DNA from: Siphonodentalium dalli
Taxonomy: Eukaryota > Mollusca > Scaphopoda > Gadilida > Siphonodentaliidae
DNA length: 64,000 bases
NCBI GenBank assembly: GCA_032622095.1
Contig: CP136065.1
Location: 152,713,577-152,777,576, forward strand
Reading direction: 5' to 3'
The position numbers and the translations under genes are program-made. The notes beneath the pieces were generated by a model. It was given only the letters and a program-made list of their open reading frames with translations. It was not told the DNA's origin and did not search any database. Positions 34,373 through 46,550 of the stretch are shown piece after piece. Each line of letters starts with the position of its first letter. The first letter of the stretch is position 1.

Positions 34373-35346
34373 TATTATTATTTATTAACATTTAAGAAAC
34401 GCATTCTACATAATGTTCCAATGCGCTTTACAAGTAAATACAATAAAAACACATAAAACTATAAAAATACAAACAATAGGCCTACTACTATTAAATACAA
34501 TTTTGTAAAGATGGATTAAGAAACAATAAAAACTTAACTAAGTTAAGATAAAAATAATTTAAAATTAATTAATTGAAATTTCAGTAAAAAATGAAAAGTT
34601 TGATTTATAAACAAAATTAAGATAAAAGAATAAATTATAACTTTAACAACGGTGTGTATTGAAATAACAACTGCAATAAGATTTCCAAAAATAACGATCT
34701 ATAAATTGAATTTTTTTTTGAAAAGATGGGTTTTCATTTTTTTCTTAAATTCGGAGGTTGTTTTTGAACGTCTAATTTTTAACGGTAGTCCATTCCAAAT
34801 CTGGATATATGTCTCTTGAACGCATTTTTCACCATAACGTCCGTCTGGTTTCCTGATGTTGGTTAGGTCTAGACCACACGCACTTGAACGGGTAACTCTG
34901 TCACACGATTTCAGGATAAACATGTCTGTTATGTATGACGGTACTTGTTTTCTGAGGGATTTAAAAACGATCACAGCACATTTAAACTGCATCCTGAATT
35001 CGAACGTCATTATGTGATTATGAATTAGAACTCGTGTTATGTGGTCAAACTTCTAAACGTTCCCAATAAGCCGAGCACAGTTATTCAATAACAGGTTGAT
35101 TCTTTTAATGTTTGCTTTTGTCAAATTTGTAAGAAGTGAGTTGAGACTGTCCACGCGCGCTACCACTAAGGTAAGAACAGCATGCTTTATCGCCTTCGGG
35201 CTCAAATGACATTTAACTCTCCTTAGGCACCTTAGGTGAAAATAACACGACTTCAACAAATTGTTAACTGTCACGGTCATCGACATACATGTAGTATTAT
35301 CAAAATAGGAGCCCATGCAGGTTTCGAATTTCCGAACTTGAGTCAA
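34373..35346 (-). pseudogene. Nested CR1/L2-type LINE 3' end, antisense
   Basis: Read on the minus strand from 35346, the sequence gives the typical C-terminal LINE segment. It runs GSYFDNTTCMSMTVTVNNL, CYFHLRCLRRVKCHLS, LVVARVDSLNSLLTNL, INLLLNNCARLIGNV; after a frameshift at about 35040 come FKSLRKQVPSYITDMF and WNGLPLKIRRSKTTSEFKKK, with a stop near 34699. The remaining AT-rich 34373-34698 is the 3' UTR, ending in a short ATTATT tail typical of CR1/L2-like elements. It is 5'-truncated and inserted into the C-terminal coding part of the 31881 LINE. Confidence 0.82.
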
Positions 35347-35352
35347 TTATAG

Positions 35353-35703
35353 AGTCAGCAAGCTGAATTTGAAATTTGGCGTCTGCTTGTCCATTTACAG
35401 TCTCTGACAACACTTTTTCTCATTGATTGTATGACATTATCTTCCATACGTAATAACATGTTCTTTGGCTTAATCGACAAATACGGTATACCTTGCTTCA
35501 TTGCCGTAGACGAACTAACTGACGATGATATGATATCCCTTCATCTTACGAATGTTACTGGCCACGTACAGAATGTTGTTGATGATATCGATTGCTTACT
35601 TAACTACATAGCCAGCTATACGGCACAACTGTGGTTATCATTCAACGCCCTTTCAGAGGCGAGCGGAATGAGAACTATTCAACATGACGACACCCCGAAC
35701 TAA
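35353..35703 (+). pseudogene. C-terminal remainder of the 31881 LINE
   Basis: A plus-strand frame stays open from 35353 to the TAG at 35704 and reads EFEIWRLLVHLQSLTTLFLI, then NMFFGLIDKYGIPCFIAV and further. Position and character fit the missing end of the LINE whose zinc-knuckle is cut at 34372, where one expects H...C...W. It has no independent start signal. The alternative, an unrelated short gene, is less likely. Confidence 0.6.
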
Positions 35704-35918
35704 TAGCAAGATGCATTGAAACCAACGGGAAAATTATATCAAGTGGGTGCAAACTCGAAGTCGACATTTCTTATGAAATATATGCATCAATGTACATGTA
35801 TGAGACGTCTCATATTGCAGCTACTGAGCACTTTAGTTGTCACTGTGTGGGCGTCAAAACCTATAAAATGTCATATTTGGTGTATTAACACCCCTATATT
35901 TGCCCCATCATGCCGTTG

Positions 35919-36350
35919 ATCATCATCAACACTGTCACCATCATCATAATCACCACCACCACCGTCATCATTAGCATCACCACCACCACCATCATAATCA
36001 TCTTCATCGTTGTCATTATCATCATCACCACCACCAACCCACCATCAAAATCTTCATAATTGTCACCAGCACAGTCATCATAGTCGTTATCATGATCGTC
36101 ATCATCATCTTCAACATCACCATCATCACCATAATCATCATCGTCATCATCACCGAACCTCATGATCATCATCATTTTCAACATCATCGTCGTCGTCATC
36201 ATCATCTTCTTCATTAACATCATCATTATCGTCATGATCTTCGTCATCAACATCATCATCATCATCGTCATCGTAATCGTCATCAGCATCAACATCATCA
36301 TCTTCACCATCGTCATCACCATCATCATAATCATTTCATCATCAGTGTAT
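35919..36350. repeat. CAT/ACC-type trinucleotide tract, about 430 bp
   Basis: Imperfect trinucleotide repeats (CAT, CAC, CGT variants) run without a break. They create a methionine/aspartate-rich minus-strand open frame and an isoleucine-rich plus-strand one, both artefacts. The tract may have grown from the 3' tail of the preceding LINE. Confidence 0.9.
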
Positions 36351-38826
36351 ATCCACAATTGTACATAATTATAGTTACTTCTTTATTCGCATTGTGTTTT
36401 GTCAACTTGAGATAATATGTGTTATATGTTATATTCTTTATAAAAATCTTCATCGTTTTGGAGGAAATAAAGATATAATAATAAATAATTAAATTGATCC
36501 ATGACAATGATGACTCGCCGATAATATCATATATGAGTCATTTCACGTCGCTGTATGTTGTAAACAAATTGAATTCGACTACTGTTAAATTCCAATAAAC
36601 GAGCAAGTAATTTCCCAGGATACATCATATCGAGTACTATAGAACACAAGTCCCGTTTTACAAACTTAGGAAATTACCGAGGAACGCCGAAATTACAAAC
36701 ATATGGAGTGATAGTACCGACCCCAGTGGTGCTATTCACCGGCTGGGTTTATAATATAGTCCAGGTAGTTTTACGAGGCGACGCTCAATGCGAAGCTATC
36801 GGTGGACATATCGATGGGAAGACATCGCCGCGCGGTATAGGATTATCCAATCAAGGTGATTGGCGTCAATCATAGATTGACCATCGGTCACATAAACATA
36901 AACAGTACACGTTTGGTTCATTTGAACAATGAGCAACCGAGGAAAATTACGTGGGTCAAAATATACCACCGACGACATGGGGGGGTCTACAAAAATAATT
37001 CCGTATATAGGGCCGGGGTGGGTGGGTGGTCCAGAGGCCGAAACAATCGTGCTTGTAAATTTTCCAAAATGGGTTTTTTCCCCAAACAATTTACAAGTAC
37101 TGACCATGTAATGTTGTTTGTAAGCATGTTAGTATCATGTTTGTTGGCATATGGCTATATAGACAGCTATAGTGACTATATAGCCTCAGATTTAGCAACC
37201 TTCTGGATTTCACAGGATCCCGTCCCACTTCACAGTGGAAAACCGTAATTTAGTTTAAAAAAATTATATATTACCCAGTTGTATTGCCCGAATAAAAGTA
37301 ATAAAATAAAAAAAAAACTGTATCACAAATACTACATGGTGAATACTCAATGATGACTAGATAGCATTAACCCGATTGTTGCATAACATGAAATTGAAAA
37401 GGGTATCTCATAAATTTCTAATGTCTGAAATACTGTCTTGTTCTGGCATGCAATCAAATTCATTCCTTCTGGTTATTTCTCATCTTTAATGATTGCAAGT
37501 AATGTTAATTTGCAACACTTATCCAAATAAAACTCAATTGGTTATGATGAATCACCGTTACTGTTTATTGTTCAGACAATCCCAACTGAAGGCGACACTA
37601 TTCTCCTTGAATTTACGAACTTCATCTTGAAGCTTAAATACTGCTCAACAAGACTAAACTAAAATACTAATTGTATACTGTTATCGCTTACAAATAGATG
37701 AACTGAAATAATGTGATGCATTCAGATGCTTTGAGAAATGACATTCTTCAATGTCTTCAAAGTTCAAACTAAAATCAAGAATAAAATCTGCCTGAGACTA
37801 TACTGCAGACTCTAGTGCACAACTTTACATACAAATGGTTGAGTTATAATAATGCAAAATGTGTTTACGGATGGAAACAAGTTGGTAGCTCTGGTATGCA
37901 TCGACAGGCAAAACCTGTGATATGCAGTAATATCTGCATACATCCTTCCCGTATCATTCAGGTCTATCACCACAACAAACCACTTCAAAATTCGACAACC
38001 GACACTTCAACTTATATGGCAAAAACTTTGTACGGACTGAATTTCATAAACAGGGCCCATGGATAACTCTGGTAGGCATTGGTGCTCACAATCCGTGATA
38101 TTATGCATATTCGTTCCCCATTTCTGGTCCGTCACATGTCATAGAGCATCAAAATATGACAACCTACTCTTGAGTTATGATGCAAAATGTTTGTATGGAT
38201 GGACGCACGGACGGCTCGAGACGTCAACTATATACCCGCCGACTAATATCGGGGGTATAATAACCATATATCTATGTGCATATCTAACCAAAACAATTTC
38301 CCTCCTCACCCACCCCGGTGGATAAGACTAAAGAGTTCTTTGATCATGCACAAATAATTGTAGAACCCCTGACCTGTTTACCACTATTTACACTGGCCAG
38401 TGTTCTCTGTCAGACTAAACACGCTCGATATATTAAGGCTATAATGCGGTCTAGGGCAATTTGTGACATACACTGTACCTACACAATGCTTTATTATTGT
38501 TGTTAGATATTGGAAATTTCAGGAAACACCTGGAAATACAGTTTATTTTTCGTTTTTCTGACCTGTGCTTTACCGATTAAGGATCTTATTGCTTGAGTCT
38601 TAATTTTACTCACTTTGCATCAAAAAAGGATAGTGGAATGGGATTGAAAGGCAGTTAACACAGTTATTGAAGAACGGCTAAAAAAACTCTGATTTTTTTT
38701 ATAAAAACACGAGAAAGGGGGTGGGTCCCTAACATTTGGAGGAACAAATTTGCGCAAATGGGGTGGTGGGTCCATCGGGGTCGGAAAAAACCTTTTTGGG
38801 CCCTATATGTGCAATTGTTTTCCAGA
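36351..38826. other. No recognisable gene; diffuse repeats
   Basis: The part at 36600-36690 shares GAGTACTATAGAACACAAGTC and a TTTCCCAG block, inverted, with 11099-11147. The part at about 37815-38340 has paired CGGATGGAAACA/TGGATGGACGCACGG segments suggesting an old interspersed repeat. There is no supported exon. Confidence 0.5.
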
Positions 38827-38851
38827 CCCCCCCCCCCCCCCCCCCCCCCCC
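38827..38851. repeat. 25-bp poly-C run
   Basis: An uninterrupted C homopolymer; its length may be inexact because of sequencing. Confidence 0.9.
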
Positions 38852-39027
38852 ACTGCCGACGAGCGTAACACTTTTTTGGACATTGTGGAGAGAAGAATCA
38901 AAATATTAAAGAACAAAGAATCCGGCACCATTCACCAGCGCCGGAAAAATGATGCTTGGAAAGAAATTTCTTTGGAAATAGCAGGGAAATATCCAAACAG
39001 AACCAAAACACACAAAAAATTCTTCTG
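38850..39027 (+). pseudogene. Myb/SANT-like DNA-binding domain fragment
   Basis: The frame directly after the poly-C run reads ERNTFLDIVERRIKILKNKE, then RRKNDAWKEISLEIAGKYPN and RTKTHKKFF before TGA. The pattern E-x-x-x-[FL]-L-x-[IL]-V...K-x-x-A-W-x-x-I...R-T matches the Myb/SANT-like domains found in PIF/Harbinger-associated proteins and in transposon-derived host genes. Only about 55 residues are present, the start is lost in the poly-C, and the stop falls where a third helix should continue. It is most likely a transposon remnant; no Harbinger transposase is nearby. Confidence 0.55.
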
Positions 39028-40018
39028 AGACGTTATCTTCTTGGCTCTTCATTTTCACACTGTGCTAATTAAAAAACCTCATTAATATCATTGAAACTCA
39101 TTCTGCAGATATATAAACACAAGCATGAGTCTCCACCCAATTATACCCAAAAATTATACCGCTATACATGCCGATTGTGGCCGGTGAGTGTTCATGAATT
39201 AGTCGTAAGACGGCGTCAATTGACAGCTGACAAATCTGATAGATTGGATCAATCACACCATCGACAATGTGTGTCGTTTGCGCTAAAGCAAAGATACCTT
39301 TGCGTTCAGCCGCTACCATATAAACTACCTGGTTTATAAAATAGTCTCGCTTGGTGAATAGCACCCCAGGAGTTCAAATCAACGTCACACCAATCAGAAC
39401 TTACTCTAATATAAAAGCGTCCAATCAAGACGAGTATCATAGCACAGTGGGACTTCATTTGGGGAAACCCCACACGCATTCTGAGAAATAAAAAAGTCGA
39501 CGAGATTAAGTATTTCTCTGAGGATATGCATGTCTCCACAGATTGGGAAGTTTCATGTCTGCAATAGTATATTTAATATTGAAAATATGTTCAGTTTTGT
39601 CTGATAGTTTTATTATCCAACCAATATGTATTGTAAAATATGTCAGATTTAGACCAAGAATAAAATAGATATTTTCCTACTGTTCATATACGTTCTGTCT
39701 CAATTTGAAAATTCTAACCATAGGGGGTGTTAACTTGTTTTGGCAGTTTTAAAATAAGTTATATCAGTTGCAAAATCAAGTTCATCGTTGGGGCAAATGA
39801 AGTTTCTTCCAGTTCGGATATGTTCATCTTCAAGGGGTAGGAGGGGGTAGTTGGAGAAGTTGAACACGGTTTCACCCCATAATTACATTACAACCATGTC
39901 TCAAGTATGTCATAACTGGAATAACACAGCAGCGACTTTTTCATCTTCAAACAAGAACATATTCTGTCGACTCGGAATTGTTCAAAAGTCAGAGCGCAAA
40001 TGGCAGAAGCCTGATAAA
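39028..40018. other. No recognisable gene
   Basis: Short open frames only, without recognisable domains or repeats. Confidence 0.5.
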
Positions 40019-40020
40019 TA

Positions 40021-40334
40021 CAGTAATGCCCTAATTAATCGACTTAATAACCACAGCTGAATTATGGGTAACTTTTCAGGATTTAGTCGGAAATATGGCT
40101 TGTTGCCATTCATCGGAAAGCTCTCGGTGAGAGCTTTCCTATGAATGAATGGCAACAAGCCATATTTCCGACTAAATCCTGAAAAGTTACCCATAATTCA
40201 GCTGTGGTTATGGAGTCGATTAATTAGGGGAGAGCTTTCCGATGAATGGCAACAAGCCATATTTCCGACTAAATCCTGAAAAGTTACCCATAATTCAGCT
40301 GTGGTTATGGAGTCGATTAATTTGGGCATTACTG
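40021..40334. mobile_element. Tc1/mariner-like foldback MITE, copy 2, with a duplicated arm
   Basis: Flanked by TA (40019-40020 and 40335-40336), with CAGTAATGCCCTAATTAATC and GGGCATTACTG ends. The left arm is complete to CGGAAAGCTCTC. The right side holds two direct copies of the complementary arm (about 40126-40228 and 40229-40334), so the arm unit occurs three times. It is noncoding and related to 18824 and 44888. Confidence 0.85.
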
Positions 40335-40336
40335 TA

Positions 40337-42339
40337 GCTTATGATAATTTATAGTTAGCTGAAAGGATTTAGGCATTTCGTCGACAGTCAGTTGTTTGCA
40401 CATGACCCTCTCCAGCCGATAGCGCATTAAAATCGTCACCCCGACATTGGCATCTCATTATATCTTGACAATTCAACTTGTTATCAAATAATATACTGTT
40501 CGGTATGGTATTTGGTTATTCACGTATTATGAAATATCTCATTGAGACGGCATGTTTGGATTACCATTCTCCACATTGGACTCCATGGGAAGATTACCGC
40601 CTTCTGTTGTGGAGCTAATGGTACACATTAGAAGTCACAATGTTCAAACAAATTATATGTCATTAGAATGACAACATGGGAGCGAAATCTGTTGCCGAAT
40701 TTTAAATGAACATATATCTCGTATGCACCCATCTATACAACTGACTTGAATTACTTTTTAACGGTTCTTTTGATGTGTGCATGTAAAGTGCACATTGGCA
40801 TGGGGCAAAGTGGACTTCTCGTATACCACCTGTTTCAGTTAAAGCCCCACGGTGGTCTCGATCTACATATTTTATTATTTGAATTTGATCTCTGGGTCAA
40901 AGGTATTAGAGAACTAAAAGGTCAACAGGCCACAAGTTCCCCGTTTTTTTGGAAACTAATAGACGGCAAATTCGAAGTCGACAAGGGCCATAACTCCGGT
41001 AAAATTGTTGGATCAAACCACATTCGAACCTGCATTTCCATGTGAACAATCTATATATCTACGACCGCATTTGTGCGAGATATGTCTGGGACAATGAATT
41101 ACATCGATTTATGTTCTAACTCGCCGGGCTCGACCGAACATAAATTATTTATGGAATAACGACAAAGAATGTATGGTACGAAATATATGAACTTTAATGC
41201 AAATCGGGATGTGTAGATATATATCATTCACCAACAATTCAATAATAATAATACATTTCGAAAACTTTATATAATTTTACAACTATTCAGCTCTTTGGTG
41301 CATATTCTGTATAGTTATGTTGCGGGTGGGTGGGGGGGGGTATAAACTACAAAATCCGAAGTAGAGTGAAGCTTGTTCCAGGTGACAAGCTTCTTAAGTC
41401 GATACGAAATCAGCCGTGCGAAAAGACTCACACGCGCTTAGCGCAGTGAGTGACCACTCTGGCATACATGGACTTGATCCAATTAAACCAAAACAAACTG
41501 GACTGTGTCATTAAATCTTACACTGCCATACACTCCTGATCGAAATTCAATAAATATATGTCTCGTATAGCCGTATGCATGTGACATATGACTCTCTGTT
41601 TATATCGGTATTTTATTTATTTGTGAGTGTGTGTGTGTGTTTGTGTGTTTGTTTGTTTGTTTGTTTTTTTTATCATCTTATTATATTTATTTTATTATTA
41701 TTTTTGTATGCATGTGCTTGTTATGTAACCCTTGCATGTCATACTTTCGTGTTGTCTGATTTATAAATACTGCCAGTCACTCTCCAAACTTGGAGGACAA
41801 TAAATAAATAAATAAATATATAATCCGGAAACCATCTGAGACGGACGCGCACATCACCGAACACGCTAATTATTCCGCGAGATCGCCAGCCCCACTGAGG
41901 CGATACGATATAGGCCAAAACTAATTATAATTACCGTATTATATATGGGGTATGTACACTACGTTACTTCAGTTACCTTTATATATAGAGAGCTTATATA
42001 TTTACTCAATTTGTAAATCGCATGTTTGTGGCGAATATGAAATAAAATAAGTGAATTCTTGGTTTTCGCTTTAAACGGGATCCAGTTATGCAGTTGGAAT
42101 CTTGCGTATATATGATACAGTAGATATCCAGCGTATACAGCCCCAACAATCGGAATCCGGCGTATATAAAAAGGGTAACGAAAGCCGCATGTCGTACAGA
42201 ACGCAAGGGAGTGCTGTTATTCCATGCAGAGTAACCAATCATTGGTGAACACATAAATTAACCTATGAAACTGATAAAAAAAAACTTTATAAAGTGTAGG
42301 AATTATACTCTTATAATAAGTACAGTTCGATCCAATCAT
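40337..42339. other. No recognisable gene; small simple repeats
   Basis: It holds a G-run at about 41328 and a TG/TTTG tract at about 41627-41668. Open frames are short and unconvincing. Confidence 0.5.
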
Positions 42340-42343
42340 TTAA

Positions 42344-42450
42344 CCCTCCCATGACTGGAGCTTTATACATGTATATGCGAGTCTCCCGTACAGAGTCTCG
42401 CATATAAAAGAAAATATATTGGCCCAACAATATTTACCCTGACCGTGTAA
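42344..42450. mobile_element. Partial piggyBac-like MITE (inverted half)
   Basis: After TTAA (42340-42343) the sequence CCCTCCCATGACTGGAGC and a palindrome (TATGCGAGTCTCCCGTAC... CTCGCATATAAAAG) match, in reverse, the right half of the element at 7456. The other end is missing. Confidence 0.65.
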
Positions 42451-42862
42451 GAGAGACCACATTATTAGAGTAAATTGAGGTGTCATATTCGTCCAATTAC
42501 CCAATCGCCACACCACTGCGCACAACTACGAAGTATCATACATCGCAAATGTTCGCACCGATATTGATCTCTGTCAAACTGTACAAAAGCGATATCAAGC
42601 AGAGAGACACAAAAGCTTCTCCAGTTCATTTTCATTAGCTGTCGCAGATTATTTGCAGAATTGAATACTTTAATGAACCGAAACACTTTGAATTCACACT
42701 GACATATTGTGTTGATGATTGGTGAAGAGTTGAAGTTTCTCACAAAGTCTTGCATTTCGTTTCGATTACAGAAGATTGTGACATCATGGATCCAGACCAA
42801 ACGTAACAAAATGTGAATTCTGGGAGTAGTATTAAAAAGGAATTTATTGTCTGACTTAACAT

Positions 42863-42935
42863 ATGATGGGATTTAATCTTCGTTTAATTGTGATAGTTCT
42901 CTTTTCTCTGGTGACAGTCGGATACTCACAAAATG
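42863..42935 (+). CDS. Signal-peptide first exon of a second gene
   Basis: Two consecutive ATGs (42863, 42866) start a 24-codon frame: MMGFNLRLIVIVLFSLVTVG then YSQN. It has a basic residue (Arg7), a hydrophobic core, small residues near a likely cleavage point (GYS|Q) and then the splice donor AATG|GTATGC at 42936, leaving phase 1. Signal peptides on their own phase-1 first exon are common in secreted and adhesion genes. An upstream ATTAAAAAGG at about 42827 might be a weak TATA-like box. No downstream exon was identified, so the product is unknown. A second cadherin-type gene on the same strand is conceivable because the first gene's internal introns are also phase 1. This is inference. Confidence 0.55.
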
Positions 42936-45900
42936 GTATGCGCTTGGTTAAAACTGACACATATATTTCGTATTTCAAGTGAATATACCCGCCTTCCATT
43001 GATACTAAAGTAGTCATATTCTATGTATATGTGGATCCAATTCTCATGCTGGGTCTCCGAAATGGGTCTTGGTTACTGATGATACGCGTATATTATCGGA
43101 TGTCCAATACTCACCATAAATTATTTAACAGTTATTTTCACATTCCTTAAATATAGTTATACTTATAAATTAGAAGCTTCGTGTCAACTAATTGGACATG
43201 CTCATCGTCATATTAATACAGGAACAAGTCGCACTCACTCTTAGTCCCATGTTATGTGATAATAAAATACAGAATATTACAATCACATTAACTTTCAAAC
43301 GAATACCTCTTTTTTTTTAAATAGAGCATAATCATTCACGTTAATTATATTTGCACTATTATTCTGCTCCATTCAATGCGGATATTTCAATCCAATCGAA
43401 GTGTAAACTACTCCGACAGTTCTTCTTTGGTCAGTTCTCTATTAAAATATATTTTTGTCTTTGGCTCATTTTAACCTCTACGTAGTTTGGAAGGAGGGAT
43501 GGCATAGGTTGATAAATACATGAAATACTGATATAGATGTATTATATACTCCGAAAAACGTGAAAATGTCATAGTAATTATCCAGCTGTTTTTAATTTTC
43601 CACAGCAAATGGTCTGTTTTGTTACTGTACAAGGAGTACAGATTAACAATGAACGCTCTGTGTTCCATGTTGAAGAACATGGGGTTGTTTCTAAAGTTTT
43701 TAATTTTCTACGGGCTTTATGCGTGATATGCACTGACTTTGACATTAGTAACATTTCTAAGATCAAAATATAGGTGGACAAGTATACATAAAATAATCCT
43801 ACACTTAATTCACACGGAGACAAGGTTTCTGGTGGTTTATAGTGTGCGCAAGAGAAATGTAATATTGATGACACTCGTAAGAATGAAGAAAGTTTATTCG
43901 TCAAGCACAAAACGGGCTTATTTTAATGAGCTAAATAAGCTAATATCGATATTATTCATCCTCAATATACGTTCTATATGGGCATATAAACAATTTTTTT
44001 AAACAGTCCAATCTGGGACTATTTCCACACGAAATAAGCCCATGTTGGCATTATTTAATCTACCTTTTTTCATCGGTACGACTTACCAGATTCACGCTCT
44101 TTATAATTTGTTTTCGCTGTGACACGCGCCATTCAACCAAACATCCAACGCTTATTTCAGAATTAAATATGTCCAACATGAACTTATGTGAATAATTAGG
44201 TCCAATGTGAACCTATTTGTACGAGGATATGTTGGTTAATCACATATCTGAATCTGAAAAACTATGCATATTTAGCGACAACTTAAAGAAATCAAGTAAT
44301 TTATTCGTGTTTTCAAATATGAATGTTACATTTCGAAGAAAATATGTGAACAAGATATGAATATGGAAAAAATATTTAATCAAAACATGGGACAACCAGA
44401 CAGACAAATCGGGAGAATTCGACCCAAAATACACCAGGTGGGGTTGTCCCAGAGTCGGTGATACTGAAAGTGTCAAGTTAGATTGTTTCGTTTCCTTAGA
44501 GCGTTTGCCTCACAAATATGCTGAACGTTGGCAGCCTTTAAGTCGTCAATCGTGTTAAATAAATCATAAAGTGTTGGCTTGCACAGTCTTATAATTATGT
44601 GCCATGTATTTACCGATCTTTTGACCACTGGAACAAGACAAAGTCGTACTGTTAGTATATGTGAAGTGAAACACCAGCCCCGGGTATTCGCGTGTGTATA
44701 TGTACAGCAAATTCAATTATATTTAATCTATTCATGTAGTGTGGTGAGAATCGTATACGATAAATATCCCCGAGTCTTTGATGAGTGGCTATTTCGAGTA
44801 AACGGTTCTCACCATGATATAACCTACTTATAGCACACTATAGGAAAATTATTATTTACCGAATTTAATCAACAACTGCCATTATTAAGTTACCCATAAT
44901 TCTGCTGTGTTTAAGGAGTCGATTACTTAGGGCATTACTGTACTTCATCTTGATTAAACACGGGCGAACAGTATACTCATGCATGCGTGATACCTAATCA
45001 ACACTATCTGGACAATGAGATCGACAGTCTCTTCTGTCACTTCGCTAGATATAACTTATAACTCAGCAAGTGGCCAACAACCTAGAACCTTTCAGTATGC
45101 AAAAAACATCAGCCAAGAATGCCAAAAGTTAGCAAAGTTCACAAATCTCTGATTTTAGCGGATGTGACTATTTTAACAGCTATATATACACACCGGGAAA
45201 CCACCCGTATCTTTAACAGATATTGATTTACAAAAGCAGAATTTTTAACACGTTTTGAATTTTTGTCAGACTTGTAAAAATTGGAATGATCGTCTCTGAT
45301 AAAGAGCGTTCACGATTTCGTTCCACAAAGCGGTATATAATAAAGAGCGTTCTTAATTATGATCTGTTGTACTCGTTTTCAAAGTAAAACTGATGGATGC
45401 TTAAACGGACATGAATCATTCGAGCTCCACATTATGTCTACGTAATTTGGAAGGAGTTATGAGGTATAATGTTGACAAATGCACCAATTATTGATATACC
45501 GGTTTCATATGCTCTCAAAGATACTTTCCATGGTCACATCTATTTTGTTTTAATTTTTCGCACAGAAGTGAAACAAACGCTCTTTATTTCTACCATCTCA
45601 GGAATAGACAAACACGGAACGCTCCTTTCTATGCCACGCCATGCAGATGACTGTTCGGGGGGGGGGCAAATATGTTCAAAGTTGTATCTGTTATCACTTC
45701 AGTGGCAACAGTGCGTCTTTCTGGGACACATTGCTCGTAGAAAGGTAGTTCAAGTATTTATCGACCTATTTAGATGTATATACGCGGGGATAAGTTCAAA
45801 AGCGAATATCATTAGGTTTATTTTGGAACCGCCAAGTGGCTTGACAAATGTTGATTTTCGCGATGCATGCGCCATACATACAAAGGACGGTGCATGATTG

Positions 45901-46158
45901 CACGTTTTTTCCTTCTGCCTGGTAAGCTTAAATTTACCATGCAAAAGTGTTAATTAATTGGGACGTGGATCTTTTAGAGATGCTACAGGGTTCTTGATAT
46001 CCCGCTACAGCAACAACATAAAACATCTATAATTAAACGTTGTTTTGTGCTTTTTTTATGTTGAAAAAATGTTGACATATAAACTAGACTCACAAATACT
46101 GATCAATATAATTATTTTATTTCAACATATTTATTGTCATGTATAATGAATGTATTAA
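42936..46158. other. No further exon recognised
   Basis: This should contain the first intron of the gene starting at 42863, but no acceptor-bounded exon with a recognisable domain was found. It includes a foldback remnant (44888), an R1-like stretch at about 45195-45370 with two ATAAAGAGCGTT motifs, and a small hairpin at 44738-44818 (GTGGTGAGAATCG ... CGGTTCTCACCA). Confidence 0.45.
44888..44940. mobile_element. Tc1/mariner-like MITE remnant
   Basis: One end of the 40021 family: AAGTTACCCATAATTCTGCTG through GGAGTCGATTACTTAGGGC and ATTACTG, followed by TA. Confidence 0.65.
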
Positions 46159-46550
46159 CCCTTTACCCAACAAACCGGCCAAAACCGGCCAAATAAAGCT
46201 TCAACAGCCTAAAATATCTTCGGTCTGTCTCAATAGAACCATACAAATATGGATATCATTGGAACCGGTTCATTGACCCCATTGTGATGGTTACAGTTAT
46301 GCCCTGTGCCAATGCATTCTCTTATATATGCGAGTCGTCCATAGGTCGCCTCGCATATATAAGAGAATGCATTGGCCTAAAAAAAATCTTTTTTTAACAC
46401 TTTTTACCATTTTTTCTTACATTCTTTAACAATTTTATGATTTTTAATGTGTTAAGCCAATGCATTCTCTTATATATGCGAGGCGACCTATGGTCGACTC
46501 GCATATATAAGAGAATGCATTGGCACAGGGCCGTTCTGTTGGGTAAAGGG
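46159..46550. mobile_element. piggyBac-like MITE (TTAA / CCCTTTACCC), copy 4
   Basis: A 392-bp element between TTAA sites 46155-46158 and 46551-46554, with inverted ends CCCTTTACCCAACA(A/G)A(A/C)CGGCC. It holds two nearly identical 65-70 bp palindromes (46309-46376 and 46453-46525), each with arms reading CCAATGCATTCTCTTATATA then TGCGAG. Its termini differ from those of the CCCTTTCA elements, yet the palindromic module is the same. Confidence 0.85.

Noticed and set aside
35894-36368. Met/Asp-rich 154-residue minus-strand frame and an Ile-rich plus-strand frame
   Set aside because: Products of the CAT-type trinucleotide tract, without coding signal.
42483-42809. 108-residue minus-strand frame just upstream of the signal-peptide exon
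   Set aside because: No recognisable domain; the region is more likely promoter or 5' UTR of the plus-strand gene.
44515-44560. Possible terminal exon (acceptor TTTCCTTAG followed by 19 codons and a stop overlapping AATAAA)
   Set aside because: Too short to distinguish from chance, and no upstream exon with matching phase was found.
45469-45897. 142-residue plus-strand frame considered as a downstream exon of the 42.8-kb gene
   Set aside because: It crosses repeat-type sequence including the AAACGCTCTTTATT motif and shows no domain or good splice borders.
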